This document shows positions 16,040 through 23,871 of a stretch of 64,000 bases of DNA, piece by piece. The DNA is from an uncultured Clostridia bacterium. Its GTDB lineage: Bacteria; Bacillota; Clostridia; TANB77; CAG-508. Position numbers and translations under genes: made by a program. The notes under the pieces were generated by a model, which saw only the letters and a list, made by a program, of their open reading frames with translations, was not told where the DNA came from and did not search any database. The stretch covers positions 1 through 64,000 of the forward strand of contig CAKOSX010000002.1 in assembly GCA_934119935.1 (NCBI GenBank), read 5' to 3'. Each line of letters opens with the position of its first letter. Within the stretch, counting starts at the first letter, position 1.

Positions 16040-16047
16040 ACTTATAT

Positions 16048-16166
16048 AAAAAAGACTAATTTCAATTTATAAAAATTACGGTACGGCGCTCTTGGTCGGA
16101 GCTCCTAGCGGACTCCTCAAAGGGCGAGCTTGACCTTATTTTTAAAATTGAAATTAGTCTTTTTTG
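16048..16166 (+). repeat. Palindromic intergenic element, copy 1
   Basis: AT-rich arms (AAAAAGACTAATTTCAATTT on the left, AAATTGAAATTAGTCTTTTTT on the right) are complementary. They enclose the GC-rich core GCTCTTGGTCGGAGCTCC-TAGC-GGACTCCTCAAAGGGCGAGC at about 16088-16130. It lies just after gltX and may double as its terminator. Five other copies occur in this window. Confidence 0.85.
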
Positions 16167-16168
16167 TT

Positions 16169-16282
16169 AAAATAATTTCAATTTATAAAAATTACGGTAT
16201 GGTGCTCTTGGTAAGAGATCCTAGCGGACTCCTCAAAGGGAGAGCTTTACAGTATTTTAAAAAATGAAATTAGTCTTTTTTT
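16169..16282 (+). repeat. Palindromic intergenic element, copy 2 (tandem)
   Basis: Second copy directly after copy 1. The core (16204-16246) differs at several bases: GGTAAGAGATCC in place of GGTCGGAGCTCC, and GGGAGAGC in place of GGGCGAGC, which keeps a GCTCT/AGAGC stem. The arms TAATTTCA and TGAAATTA still pair. Confidence 0.82.
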
Positions 16283-16289
16283 GTGTTGA

Positions 16290-16332
16290 AAAATCCCCTG
16301 CCAAAATGCGGATGCATCTAGCAGGGGATTGA
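16290..16332 (-). terminator. Terminator of the 16380 gene
   Basis: On the minus strand AATCCCCTGC and GCAGGGGATT form a 10-bp stem followed by TTTTC. Confidence 0.85.
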
Positions 16333-16379
16333 AGGGAGTACATTGGGGTTAAGTTACCGTATTGGTAACATGAGGTTGG

Positions 16380-16616
16380 TTATGAGATGGCAGGCATCCA
16401 TGAACCGCCCATATCCTCAATGGCTTTCTTAACCAGCGAATCGTAGTGGAAACTACCGGTCAAAGAGACGAGAAGTGCCTTTGCGTTGTCATCGGCCTTT
16501 TGGACAAGTACGTTGACATACGTATCGCCAATGGTAGCAAAAGCGGCATCTCGATGCGCTGAATCTGCAAACATGGCCATCCGGGCCTTACGAGGAGTGC
16601 AAAGATTCAATGACAT
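16380..16616 (-). CDS. Small hypothetical protein, 78 aa (atypical base composition)
   Basis: Unknown protein with the pattern KARMAMFADSAHRDAAFATIGDTYVNVLVQKADDNAKALLVSLTG, ending DMGGSWMPAIS. There is no signal peptide or membrane helix. Codon use is clearly more GC-rich than the neighbours gltX and ysxC, which points to transfer. It is a self-contained unit: promoter at 16665-16693, a leader hairpin CTCCTCTTTGAGGAG, ribosome binding site AAAGGGG, one gene, then a GC-rich terminator. It belongs to a set of six such units in this window. Confidence 0.75.
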   Translation of the reverse strand: MSLNLCTPRKARMAMFADSAHRDAAFATIGDTYVNVLVQKADDNAKALLVSLTGSFHYDSLVKKAIEDMGGSWMPAIS

Positions 16617-16664
16617 AAAAAAACCCCTTTCAAATTCTCCTCAAAGAGGAGTTAATATTGCTGT

Positions 16665-16693
16665 ATTATATCACGGAATTCGACAGAATTCAA
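16665..16693 (-). promoter_or_regulatory. Promoter of the 16380-16616 gene
   Basis: On the minus strand TTGAAT (16688-16693), 17 bases, TATAAT (16665-16670), with the extended -10 ATTCCGTGATATAAT. The same 15 bases occur in the promoter of the purA homologue at 19029. Confidence 0.8.
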
Positions 16694-16793
16694 CAAAAAA
16701 TGCATTTTTTCTCAGATTTATTCAAATAAAAATAAGATTAGTATTATAAATAAAATATACTAACCTTAATGCGTAATAATTATCCCAAAAATC

Positions 16794-17375
16794 TTAAATA
16801 TAATTTTCTATATAATTCCAAACATCTTCACTGTATATTTTTCTTTCTGCTGAAAAAGGCAAAAATGTTAAATCTTTTAATGGGTTTAATTCTTGTTGTA
16901 AATCTTCTAGAACCCCAGAAACTTTAGTAACTGCTATTTTATCAGCTTTGCTTGCTACTATTAAACAAGGTGAATTTGTGTTTATAATATATTGGTACAT
17001 TAACCTATCATTTTCCGTTGGTGAATGACGAATATCTATTAAAAAAACTATTAATGAAATTTTTGTACACTTTGATAAGTATTCTTCAATAAAATTTCCA
17101 ACTTTTATTTGTTCTTGTTTAGACATTTTACTATATCCATATCCGGGTAAATCAACGAAATAAAAGTTATTATCTACATTGTAGAAGTTTATTTGTCTTG
17201 TTTTACCAGGTTCTGAACTTGTTCTTGCTAATTTTTTTCTATTTAACATTGTGTTTATAAAGCTAGATTTTCCAACATTAGATTTCCCAACTAAAACAAT
17301 TTGAGGCATATCGTTTTGAGGATATTGAGAAGGCTTTACAGCTGAAATTTCAAATTTAGGATTTTTTACTATCAT
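16794..17375 (-). CDS. ysxC: Ribosome biogenesis GTP-binding protein YsxC/EngB
   Basis: A 193-aa TRAFAC GTPase needed for assembly of the large ribosomal subunit. It shows G1 GKSNVGKSS, the switch region RTSSEPGKTRQINFYN, G3 DLPGYG and G4 SKAD, and has the usual family length. The initiation region (AACATATAATATG) has no obvious ribosome binding site, which is unusual here. In many Firmicutes it follows lon; here it stands alone. Confidence 0.94.
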   Translation of the reverse strand: MIVKNPKFEISAVKPSQYPQNDMPQIVLVGKSNVGKSSFINTMLNRKKLARTSSEPGKTRQINFYNVDNNFYFVDLPGYGYSKMSKQEQIKVGNFIEEYLSKCTKISLIVFLIDIRHSPTENDRLMYQYIINTNSPCLIVASKADKIAVTKVSGVLEDLQQELNPLKDLTFLPFSAERKIYSEDVWNYIENYI

Positions 17376-17511
17376 ATTATATGTTTAACCAGTATACAAT
17401 ACCTGATTTTCCTTTCAATTAAATTTTATAACCGTATAAATTATACCATACCGGATAAATAAAAACAATTAGAATCCGTAGAAAAATGTTTGTATAGTTA
17501 ATTCCAAAAGT

Positions 17512-17553
17512 AAATTCTAGTTTAATTCTAAAAGCAGAATTAAACTAGAATTT
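17512..17553. repeat. Perfect 18-bp inverted repeat
   Basis: AAATTCTAGTTTAATTCT (17512-17529) and AGAATTAAACTAGAATTT (17536-17553) are exact reverse complements around AAAAGC. It lies between the ysxC start and the purA-homologue terminator. No T tract follows on either side, so it is not a typical terminator. Confidence 0.8.
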
Positions 17554-17608
17554 AGTCTTATAATCAAGCAAATGTTTGAGTTCGCATAAATAAGCTTATA
17601 AAGTATAA

Positions 17609-17633
17609 AGAAGGAGGCAAAATTTGCCTCCTC
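17609..17633 (-). terminator. Terminator of the purA homologue
   Basis: On the minus strand GAGGAGGCAAA and TTTGCCTCCTTC form a compact stem followed by TTT. Confidence 0.85.
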
Positions 17634-17664
17634 GGTATGGTTTTATGCAACGTAGTGGTATGTG

Positions 17665-18966
17665 TTATTTGGTGATGATGTCATGAACATCAGGGCCGAT
17701 TCCAATATACATAACAGGAATCTCCAAGTATTCTTCAATGAATTCGATAAAATTTTTAGCGGGCTGGGGCAGAGAGTCGTAATCTGTACAACCAGAAGTA
17801 TCCCAACCTTGCTTAAAACTTTTGTAAATAGGTTCGCAATTCTCCGAGTCAACGGGAACATAGTCAATTGCTATCGGCCAATTGTGGGGTTGATTATATA
17901 CATACGAAGTACATACTTTAATTTCACCCAATTTCCAGCCGATTTTTCCAAGGTCATCCATGTGCATTAAACACAATTCGGTGATACCATCTTGGATGAC
18001 TGCGTTTTTAAGACGAACCAAGTCGAGCCAACCAACTCTACGAGGGCTTCCATCAGCATTAAATTCGTGGCCTATTTTGCGTATTGCATTAGCGGTGCTA
18101 CCGAATTGCTCTGTGTTAAAAGGACCTTCCCCAACACGTGAACAATATGCCTTTGCAACACCGAGTACGTCTCGTACGTAAATAGGACCTATTCCTGCAG
18201 CTGCCAAAGTTCCAGAAGTACTTGGACTAGATGAGGTAACATAGGGATAGTCACCCTGGTCTACATCCAAGTAAAAAGACTGTGAACCCTCAACTACTAT
18301 TTTATCATCGTTGAAAAGTGCAGAATTAAGTATAGGTCGTTCGTCACGAATGTAGGGAACAATCAAACTGCGATAACTTAAAATGCCATCATCAATAAGG
18401 GTATGGATTTTCGTGATTGTGTTTTCAGGAGAAAATGCACTCAAGACTACATTGTCAATCTTGATAATGTGAGAAATACGAGTGATAAGCTCCTGAATAC
18501 TCAAGCTTGCAAAATCTATCATGCGAATGCCGATGCGGTTTACCTTATCAGAATAACAAGGACCAACTCCGCTTAGGGTAGTACCTAATTTATTGGAGCC
18601 TTTCAATTCTTCGTGCATTTTATCCATGCTAATGTGGTATGGCAGAATGATGTGAGCCCGAGGACTGATAATTAGACGATCGGGAGAGACTTTAACACCC
18701 ATTGCCTGTAGAGTTTTTATTTCTGTGGCAAGGATAGATAAGTCAATTACGACGCCTGGACCGATAATACATTGAGTGTTTGGCAATACAATTGCCGCAG
18801 GGAGCAGGTGCAGAGTAAACTTTTGACCACCAATCATTACGGTGTGACCAGCTTTACTACTGCCTGTTCCACGAACTGCAATGCACTCCTTAGAAACTTG
18901 GTGGGCAATCCGACCTTTTCCTTCGTTTCCCCATTGAGTTCCAACAATAACGGTAACGTTAGCCAT
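17665..18966 (-). CDS. Divergent adenylosuccinate synthetase homologue (altered active site)
   Basis: The 433-aa fold is plainly PurA, which joins IMP and aspartate using GTP in AMP synthesis: GTQWG.EGKG, KAGHTV, LHLLPAAIV, GTTLSGVGPCYSDKVNRIGIR, DYPYVTSSSP and CSRVGEGPFNTE are present. Key positions differ from the canonical enzyme. The catalytic Asp of WGDEGKG is Asn (WGNEGKG). NNAGHT is SKAGHT. The aspartate-binding TTGR loop before RRxGW is shortened to ADGSP. The GTP-specificity motif TKLD is MHMD, and GPDR is GPDV. Phage PurZ also replaces that Asp, with Ser or Gly. Codon use is richer in GC than neighbours. It has its own promoter and terminator. Ordinary PurA activity is doubtful. Confidence 0.88.
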   Translation of the reverse strand: MANVTVIVGTQWGNEGKGRIAHQVSKECIAVRGTGSSKAGHTVMIGGQKFTLHLLPAAIVLPNTQCIIGPGVVIDLSILATEIKTLQAMGVKVSPDRLIISPRAHIILPYHISMDKMHEELKGSNKLGTTLSGVGPCYSDKVNRIGIRMIDFASLSIQELITRISHIIKIDNVVLSAFSPENTITKIHTLIDDGILSYRSLIVPYIRDERPILNSALFNDDKIVVEGSQSFYLDVDQGDYPYVTSSSPSTSGTLAAAGIGPIYVRDVLGVAKAYCSRVGEGPFNTEQFGSTANAIRKIGHEFNADGSPRRVGWLDLVRLKNAVIQDGITELCLMHMDDLGKIGWKLGEIKVCTSYVYNQPHNWPIAIDYVPVDSENCEPIYKSFKQGWDTSGCTDYDSLPQPAKNFIEFIEEYLEIPVMYIGIGPDVHDIITK

Positions 18967-19028
18967 AAAACTAAACCTCCTTTATAGACAATTGTCATGT
19001 TAAAGTTACATAAAACATACCGATTGAA

Positions 19029-19057
19029 ATTATATCACGGAATATGCGTAGAATCAA
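19029..19057 (-). promoter_or_regulatory. Promoter of the purA homologue
   Basis: On the minus strand TTGATT (19052-19057), 17 bases, TATAAT (19029-19034) within ATTCCGTGATATAAT, identical over 15 bases to the promoter at 16665. A palindrome GACAATTGTC (18987-18996) sits in the leader just upstream of the AGGAGG site. Confidence 0.8.
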
Positions 19058-19108
19058 GGCATATAGGAGAAAAACGATAAAAGCAAATGAAATTTAAAAA
19101 ATTTTTAG

Positions 19109-19201
19109 AAAAAGACTAATTTTAGTTTATAAAAATTAAGGTACGGAGCTCTTCAAAAGGCGAGCTTGACCTTATTTTTAAAATTAAAATTAGTCTTTTT
19201 T
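19109..19201 (+). repeat. Palindromic intergenic element, copy 3 (internal deletion)
   Basis: Arms AAAAAGACTAATTTTAGTTT and AAATTAAAATTAGTCTTTTTT pair. The core is reduced to GGAGCTCTTCAAAAGGCGAGC, lacking the inner loop of about 24 bases but keeping the closing stem. It lies just past the 3' end of serS. Confidence 0.8.
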
Positions 19202-19219
19202 CAATCCGAATATAAATTA

Positions 19220-20509
19220 TTATTTATTTTTAGGTTTTATTATTTCTGTTCCACCCATGTATGGACGCAAAACTTCTGGAACTGTTATGCTTCCGTCTTC
19301 GTTGTAGTTATTTTCTATAACTGCTATAAGTCCTCTAGGAGTAGCAACTACTGTATTGTTTAGAGTGTGAGGATAATAATTTCCTTTTTCTCCTTTTACA
19401 CGAATTCCTAATCTACGTGACTGGGCATCTCCTAAAGTTGAACAGCTACAAACCTCAAAGTATTTTTTTTGTCTTGGACTCCATGCCTCAATATCGCAAG
19501 ATTTTACTTTTAAATCAGCTAAATCACCACTGCAACAATCAAGTTGTCTAACTGGAACATTCCAACTTCTGAATAAGTCTACACTTAATTTCCACATTTT
19601 ATTGTACCATTTCATTGAATCTTCTGGTTCGCATAAAACAATCATTTCTTGCTTTTCAAATTGATGAACACGATATAATCCTCTTTCTTCTAGGCCGTGT
19701 GAACCAATTTCTTTTCTAAAACATGGAGAATAAGATGTCATTGTAATTGGAAGTTCTGATTTCTTTAAAATTTGGTCCTTAAATCTACCAATCATTGAAT
19801 GCTCTGAAGTTCCTATTAAATATAGGTCTTCGCCTTCTATTTTATACATCATGGCATCCATTTCTTCAAAGCTCATAACACCTGTAACAACATCACTACG
19901 AATCATGAATGGTGGAATTGCATATGTGAAACCAGCATTAATCATGTAATCTCTAGCACATGCAAGCATTGCTTCATGAAGTCTAGCAATGTCTCCAATT
20001 AAATAATAGAAACCAACACCACTAGTACGTCCTGCAGATTCTTTATCCATTCCGTTTAATTTTTCTATAATATCTGCATGATATGGAATTTCATAATCTG
20101 GAACTTTTGGTTCTCCAAATCTTTGAACTTCAACATTTTCAGAATCATCTTTTCCGATTGGAACTGATGGATCTATTATGTTAGGAATTTTCATCATTCT
20201 TTCTTTGATTTCACTTGCAAATTTTTCTTCTTTCTCTTCATTTACAACAAGTTCTTCATTAATAGCTTTAACTTCAGCTTTAATAGCTTCAGCTTCATCT
20301 TTTTTGCCGTCCTTCATAAGCCCACCGATTTTATCGCTAAGAGATTTCCTCTTAGAACGAAGCTCATCTCCGTGCATTTTGCAGGCTCTGCTTTCTTTAT
20401 CTAGAGCAATAACTTCATCAACTAAAGGAAGCTTTTGGTCTTGAAACTTATTTTTGATGTTTTGTTTAACAACATCTGGATTTTCTCTTAAAAATTTAAT
20501 GTCTATCAT
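19220..20509 (-). CDS. serS: Seryl-tRNA synthetase
   Basis: Class II synthetase that charges tRNA-Ser. The 429-aa product has the N-terminal tRNA-binding coiled coil (residues 1-110, IDIKFLRENPDVVKQNIKNK) and the catalytic core with TSEHSMIG, motif 2 SPCFRKEIGSHGLEERGLYRVHQFEKQEM and motif 3 NNTVVATPRGLIAVIENN. The start at 20509 follows AAGGAG eight bases upstream; the longer frame runs into the structured leader and is rejected. No T-box was seen upstream. Confidence 0.96.
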   Translation of the reverse strand: MIDIKFLRENPDVVKQNIKNKFQDQKLPLVDEVIALDKESRACKMHGDELRSKRKSLSDKIGGLMKDGKKDEAEAIKAEVKAINEELVVNEEKEEKFASEIKERMMKIPNIIDPSVPIGKDDSENVEVQRFGEPKVPDYEIPYHADIIEKLNGMDKESAGRTSGVGFYYLIGDIARLHEAMLACARDYMINAGFTYAIPPFMIRSDVVTGVMSFEEMDAMMYKIEGEDLYLIGTSEHSMIGRFKDQILKKSELPITMTSYSPCFRKEIGSHGLEERGLYRVHQFEKQEMIVLCEPEDSMKWYNKMWKLSVDLFRSWNVPVRQLDCCSGDLADLKVKSCDIEAWSPRQKKYFEVCSCSTLGDAQSRRLGIRVKGEKGNYYPHTLNNTVVATPRGLIAVIENNYNEDGSITVPEVLRPYMGGTEIIKPKNK

Positions 20510-20523
20510 AACATACACTCCTT

Positions 20524-20640
20524 TTCGCCCATTAGGGACGCCCTTTCTTGGGCGAAATTTATTTTTATTATTCAAACTATAAAAAGACACCCCTATGCAA
20601 AAACATAAGGGCGAATTACACTTACGCCTTTTCAATGAAA
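20524..20640 (-). promoter_or_regulatory. Structured serS leader with alternative hairpins
   Basis: On the minus strand TTCGCCCA...TGGGCGAA (20524-20556) encloses a competing CGCCC-AAGAAA-GGGCG stem, and the ribosome binding site follows directly. Further upstream CCCTTATG pairs with CATAGGGG. The two stems cannot form together, so this may be a switch affecting serS translation. It lacks the T-box core. Confidence 0.5.
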
Positions 20641-20642
20641 AC

Positions 20643-20671
20643 ATTATATAACAAAATTTAGAAAAAGTAAA
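20643..20671 (-). promoter_or_regulatory. Promoter of serS
   Basis: On the minus strand TTTACT (20666-20671), 17 bases, TATAAT (20643-20648). Confidence 0.65.
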
Positions 20672-20718
20672 TAAAATGATTATTAATATTGGAAATTAAG
20701 GAAAATTCCTAAAAAAAG

Positions 20719-20747
20719 TTGCACTTTATGTAAAGCTGTGATAAAAT
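20719..20747 (+). promoter_or_regulatory. Promoter of the 20879 gene, with leader hairpin
   Basis: TTGCAC (20719-20724), 17 bases, TAAAAT (20742-20747) preceded by TG (CTGTGATAAAAT). In the leader AGTGTAT and ATACACT pair at about 20801-20823. Confidence 0.7.
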
Positions 20748-20878
20748 ATGCATTGGTATTTTATGTGCTTATATCAAAGGTAATTGACTTTGGTAGCCTA
20801 AAGTGTATATGCACAGATACACTATTAAGAAAGGAGATAAAACTATTAGTCAATCAACAAAAGTAAGAAGGAGTTTTT

Positions 20879-21574
20879 ATGGAAAATAGTCTTTTAGAAT
20901 TGAAGCCACGGCGATATTTATGTCCGCTTTGTGGCAGGTGGCATGAGTGGAACAATCGAGTTAATTTAAGAGGTGGTAGTTGGCATTCACCAATAGTATT
21001 TAATGCTGGATCTTTTTATCCAACAGAATGTGCATCTGGAAAGTACTCAATATTGATTACATATAAAAGGAGCGAGTATACTGACAGAACGTATATGCAC
21101 TATGCTTGTCAAAGTGATTGGTGCAATTATTTTGTGCTTAAAGGCGAAGTATGGGTTGCTACTTTTAAGGAGCATTCTGATAAGCCAATAGTTACAGTTG
21201 ATGTTCCACTCGTACCTAAATCGGAGTGGTGGAATACAAAGATGACGTGCAAGCAGTGCAGACGTTTTAAGGATTGTAATTTCTATAAACAGTATATAGC
21301 TGAATGCATAGATGGAGATTTTAATCACCCTAAGGTTCAATTAGGTTTCGAATTTGAGCCGAGTGAGTATGAGAAATTCTCGAAAGCAGGGAAAAAAAGG
21401 AGAGAAGAAGCTTTAAAAAAGAGAGAATATGCTTTAAAGCATTTAGAAGAATTTGAACGTACTTTAAATGATAAGGAACAAGCTTTAGAAGAACGGGAGC
21501 GTGCTTTAAAAGAACGAGAACAAGCTTTGCAAAAGCAAAAAGATGAATTCAAAGATCACGAACAATTAGGATGA
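20879..21574 (+). CDS. Hypothetical protein with cysteine clusters and C-terminal coiled coil
   Basis: The 231-aa product has two candidate metal-binding modules. The first is CPLCGRWHEW near residue 15 with CQSDWC near residue 77. The second is CKQCRRFKDCNFYKQYIAEC near residue 123. From about residue 165 to the end it is a charged coiled coil with near-repeats of ALKERE/ALEERE/ALQKQK. This suggests a zinc-binding head on an oligomerising stalk; no family is recognised. Codon use is richer in GC than neighbours and the gene is a solitary unit with its own promoter and GC-rich terminator. Confidence 0.78.
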   Translation: MENSLLELKPRRYLCPLCGRWHEWNNRVNLRGGSWHSPIVFNAGSFYPTECASGKYSILITYKRSEYTDRTYMHYACQSDWCNYFVLKGEVWVATFKEHSDKPIVTVDVPLVPKSEWWNTKMTCKQCRRFKDCNFYKQYIAECIDGDFNHPKVQLGFEFEPSEYEKFSKAGKKRREEALKKREYALKHLEEFERTLNDKEQALEERERALKEREQALQKQKDEFKDHEQLG

Positions 21575-21636
21575 ATATATGATGTCTTCTGAAAACACCG
21601 AATAATTGGTAAAACTAATAGTTAATCTCTAATCTA

Positions 21637-21668
21637 ATCCCCCAGGACGTTAGTCCTGGGGGATTTCT
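21637..21668 (+). terminator. Terminator of the 20879 gene
   Basis: ATCCCCCAGGAC and GTCCTGGGGGAT form a 12-bp stem around GTTA, followed by TTCTT. Confidence 0.9.
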
Positions 21669-21725
21669 TGATAATAATGCATAAAAATATTATTATGTAT
21701 CATAATAGAAAAAAGGAGTTTGAGA

Positions 21726-22589
21726 ATGAATTTAATTTTAGAATTTGTCAAATTTATAATATTTTCTTTAGGTATTGTTATTATATCTAAATATATGCTT
21801 GTACCAGTTTTAAGAAAAATTTCCATTGCATTAAAGCTGAGTCCAAAGGCTAGTGGAAATATAGCAGGATTTGCCACATCTGTACCAGAACTTTTAACGG
21901 TTTCTTTTTCAGCTGCTAGTGGACTAATCGGGACGAGTGTGTACAATATTTTAAGTTCAAATATTATCAATTTAATACAATATATTTTTGCAATTTATTT
22001 GAATAAGAATCAAAAATTTTTAAGGAATAGAGCAATTTCAATCGATATTTTTTTAGTTATTGCGACAATAATAATTCCATTAGTGCTTGCAATTTTTAAT
22101 GTGACTTTAGGAATTACAAGTGTTGTAATCTTTCTAAGTTTACTAGCTGTATTCTATTATATAAATCATAATGCACACAAAATTTATCTAGAAAAAGAAG
22201 ATGAGAAAATAAAAAAAGAAGAGTTAGAAGAGGAAATAGAGGAAGAGAAAAAAATAAAAAGAAATAATTTAATTTTTTATTGGATTGCATTGCTAATAAT
22301 TGCAGGACTTTTATATTTTGTAGGAGAATTACTGAGCAACAGTCTTACAAATTTATGTAATACGTTTGGACTACCAGAATTAGTACTAGGAATATTATTA
22401 GGTTTTATAACTAGTATTCCAGAATTAATAACATTTACAGAAGCACAACGAAAAGAAAAAAAGAAAAATACAGAAATAGCAAACAAAATTGGTGTAATAG
22501 AGGCTACAAACAATCTATTAACATCAAATTTACTAAACTTATTTGTGATACAGTCAATTGGAACTATTATTTATACAATTATTAGATGA
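21726..22589 (+). CDS. Sodium/calcium exchanger-family membrane protein
   Basis: A 287-aa polytopic membrane protein of the cation/Ca2+ exchanger superfamily. The two inverted alpha repeats show the hallmark motifs: GNIAGFATSVPELLTVSFSA near residue 43 and GFITSIPELITFTEA near residue 222. About ten hydrophobic helices surround them, with a charged Glu/Lys cytoplasmic loop (about 152-180) between the halves. It probably exchanges a cation against H+ or Na+; the ion is not determined. The ATG at 21726 follows AAAGGAG. Confidence 0.85.
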   Translation: MNLILEFVKFIIFSLGIVIISKYMLVPVLRKISIALKLSPKASGNIAGFATSVPELLTVSFSAASGLIGTSVYNILSSNIINLIQYIFAIYLNKNQKFLRNRAISIDIFLVIATIIIPLVLAIFNVTLGITSVVIFLSLLAVFYYINHNAHKIYLEKEDEKIKKEELEEEIEEEKKIKRNNLIFYWIALLIIAGLLYFVGELLSNSLTNLCNTFGLPELVLGILLGFITSIPELITFTEAQRKEKKKNTEIANKIGVIEATNNLLTSNLLNLFVIQSIGTIIYTIIR

Positions 22590-22645
22590 ACAAGAATAAA
22601 TTGGAAAAAAATTAATATAATAGTAATAGATTGGGGGATAATATA

Positions 22646-22876
22646 ATGTGGGGTAAACAGGAGGATAAAAATAGAGACTTAATAGTAAATATATTGAAAA
22701 CTAAGATGGAACTAAATTTAAATATAAAGAATTATGAATATGCAGAGCAAGATCAAATTGATTATTTTTTATATCAAATAAAAGCGAATCAAGCAAGACT
22801 GGATTTTTTAATAAAGAAGGCAAAAGAGAGTAACATAGAATTAAGCAATATAGAAAAAATAAAATATGAAGCATAG
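22646..22876 (+). CDS. yaaL: DUF2508 (YaaL-like) family protein
   Basis: A 76-aa helical cytoplasmic protein with the family pattern QDQIDYFLYQIKANQARLDFLIKKAKE. In Bacillus, yaaL lies immediately upstream of bofA, and the same pairing is seen here, which strengthens the call. The ATG at 22646 follows GGGGGAT; an in-frame TTG five codons earlier overlaps that site. Function is unknown. Confidence 0.75.
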   Translation: MWGKQEDKNRDLIVNILKTKMELNLNIKNYEYAEQDQIDYFLYQIKANQARLDFLIKKAKESNIELSNIEKIKYEA

Positions 22877-22990
22877 AGCAGTGCGGATTTAAATACATTG
22901 TTGGGAATTATTAGAATAAATGACATTATAAAATATCATATTTGTCCATGCACAAACATAGAATATGATAACATTGAAATGGGGGAAAGC

Positions 22991-23251
22991 ATGGACGTTA
23001 AAATGTTATTGGTGTATGTGGCGTGTATAATTGGAATACTTATAGTAGGAAAAATATTTATAATTCCAATAAAAATAATTACTAAATTGATAATAAATTC
23101 GCTTTTGGGTGCTGTATTGTTATATGTTATCAACATAGTAGGAACAGTGTGTGGATTACATATAGGAATAAATGTTGTTACAGCGCTAGTGGTTGGAATA
23201 TTAGGAATACCAGGTGCTGTGTTGCTCACTGTGTTAGCAATATTTATATAA
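22991..23251 (+). CDS. bofA: BofA family membrane protein (pro-sigma-K processing inhibitor type)
   Basis: An 86-aa integral membrane protein with two or three hydrophobic segments and the family C-terminal pattern NVVTALVVGILGIPGAVLLTVL. In Bacillus, BofA inhibits the SpoIVFB protease that activates sigma-K in the mother cell during sporulation. The ATG at 22991 follows GGGGGAAA. Adjacency to the DUF2508 gene repeats the yaaL-bofA order. Confidence 0.85.
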   Translation: MDVKMLLVYVACIIGILIVGKIFIIPIKIITKLIINSLLGAVLLYVINIVGTVCGLHIGINVVTALVVGILGIPGAVLLTVLAIFI

Positions 23252-23261
23252 ATGACATAAG

Positions 23262-23304
23262 AGAATACAGCCTTTACCATAGTAATGGTTAAAAGCTGTA
23301 TTCT
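23262..23304. terminator. Hairpin between convergent bofA and the 23317 gene
   Basis: AGAATACAGCCTTTACCAT and ATGGTTAAAAGCTGTATTCT form a long stem. A second small stem AGCTTACAGGATGTAAGCT lies at about 23312-23332, overlapping the 3' end of the minus-strand gene. Confidence 0.65.
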
Positions 23305-23316
23305 ACAAGAGCTAGC

Positions 23317-23679
23317 TTACAGGATGTAAGCTAATACCAGGTGCCAGCCACGGGGACATCTAGCTCCATGACAATGGAACCGACGGTAAGTGAATAGCTT
23401 CACCCACGCGATTGCAACGATTGCTGCAAAGATGCCGGCCCAGCTAGCAATGACGCTGGCATAGGGAAGCATCATGGTGGCGATAACGTAGAAGGAAACT
23501 CCTCCTACAAGAATTACCGTCCCAATGAGTTTGCTGGGCGATGCTACCATAAGAAGTATGCCCAGGACCACTGCAGCTCCAAACAGAAGCTCAAATGCTT
23601 CTGCATTTACCATAACTGCTATGAAAAAGCAGTTGATTAGTTTGCGTATCACCAAGTAAGCGACGATTGCCTCGATCAT
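23317..23679 (-). CDS. Small membrane protein, 120 aa (atypical base composition)
   Basis: Three or four hydrophobic segments (about residues 3-24, 28-47, 50-70 and 75-95) and a His/Cys/Arg-rich tail (FTYRRFHCHGARCPRGWHL). No family is recognised. Codons are markedly more GC-rich than in bofA or glmS. It has its own promoter, a leader hairpin CAACTGGGATATAACCCGGTTG, and a good GGGAGG ribosome binding site. It looks like a recently acquired single-gene unit. Confidence 0.75.
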   Translation of the reverse strand: MIEAIVAYLVIRKLINCFFIAVMVNAEAFELLFGAAVVLGILLMVASPSKLIGTVILVGGVSFYVIATMMLPYASVIASWAGIFAAIVAIAWVKLFTYRRFHCHGARCPRGWHLVLAYIL

Positions 23680-23747
23680 AGAGGCCTCCCTTTCTCTTGT
23701 ACAACCGGGTTATATCCCAGTTGGAATGTGAAATTACTTATATGTAT

Positions 23748-23776
23748 AATATACCATAAATTCCACTTTATGTCAA
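23748..23776 (-). promoter_or_regulatory. Promoter of the 23317-23679 gene
   Basis: On the minus strand TTGACA (23771-23776), 17 bases, TATATT (23748-23753), with TGG just before the -10. Confidence 0.75.
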
Positions 23777-23832
23777 TTTGTAGGAAAATTTGGCAATATA
23801 TGATTTTTAATGAAAGTTGCAATATATTAATT

Positions 23833-23860
23833 AAGGACGTCTTTCTTTAGAGACGTCCTC
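23833..23860 (-). terminator. Terminator of glmS
   Basis: AGGACGTCT and AGACGTCCT form a perfect stem around TTCTTT. Confidence 0.85.
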
Positions 23861-23871
23861 TTACTAAATAG

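Noticed and set aside
16048..16282. CRISPR array
   Set aside because: The two tandem repeats are palindromic elements with diverged cores and no regular spacers; the other copies are dispersed.
20510..20700. T-box riboswitch upstream of serS
   Set aside because: The leader is short and lacks the conserved T-box core and terminator/antiterminator pair.
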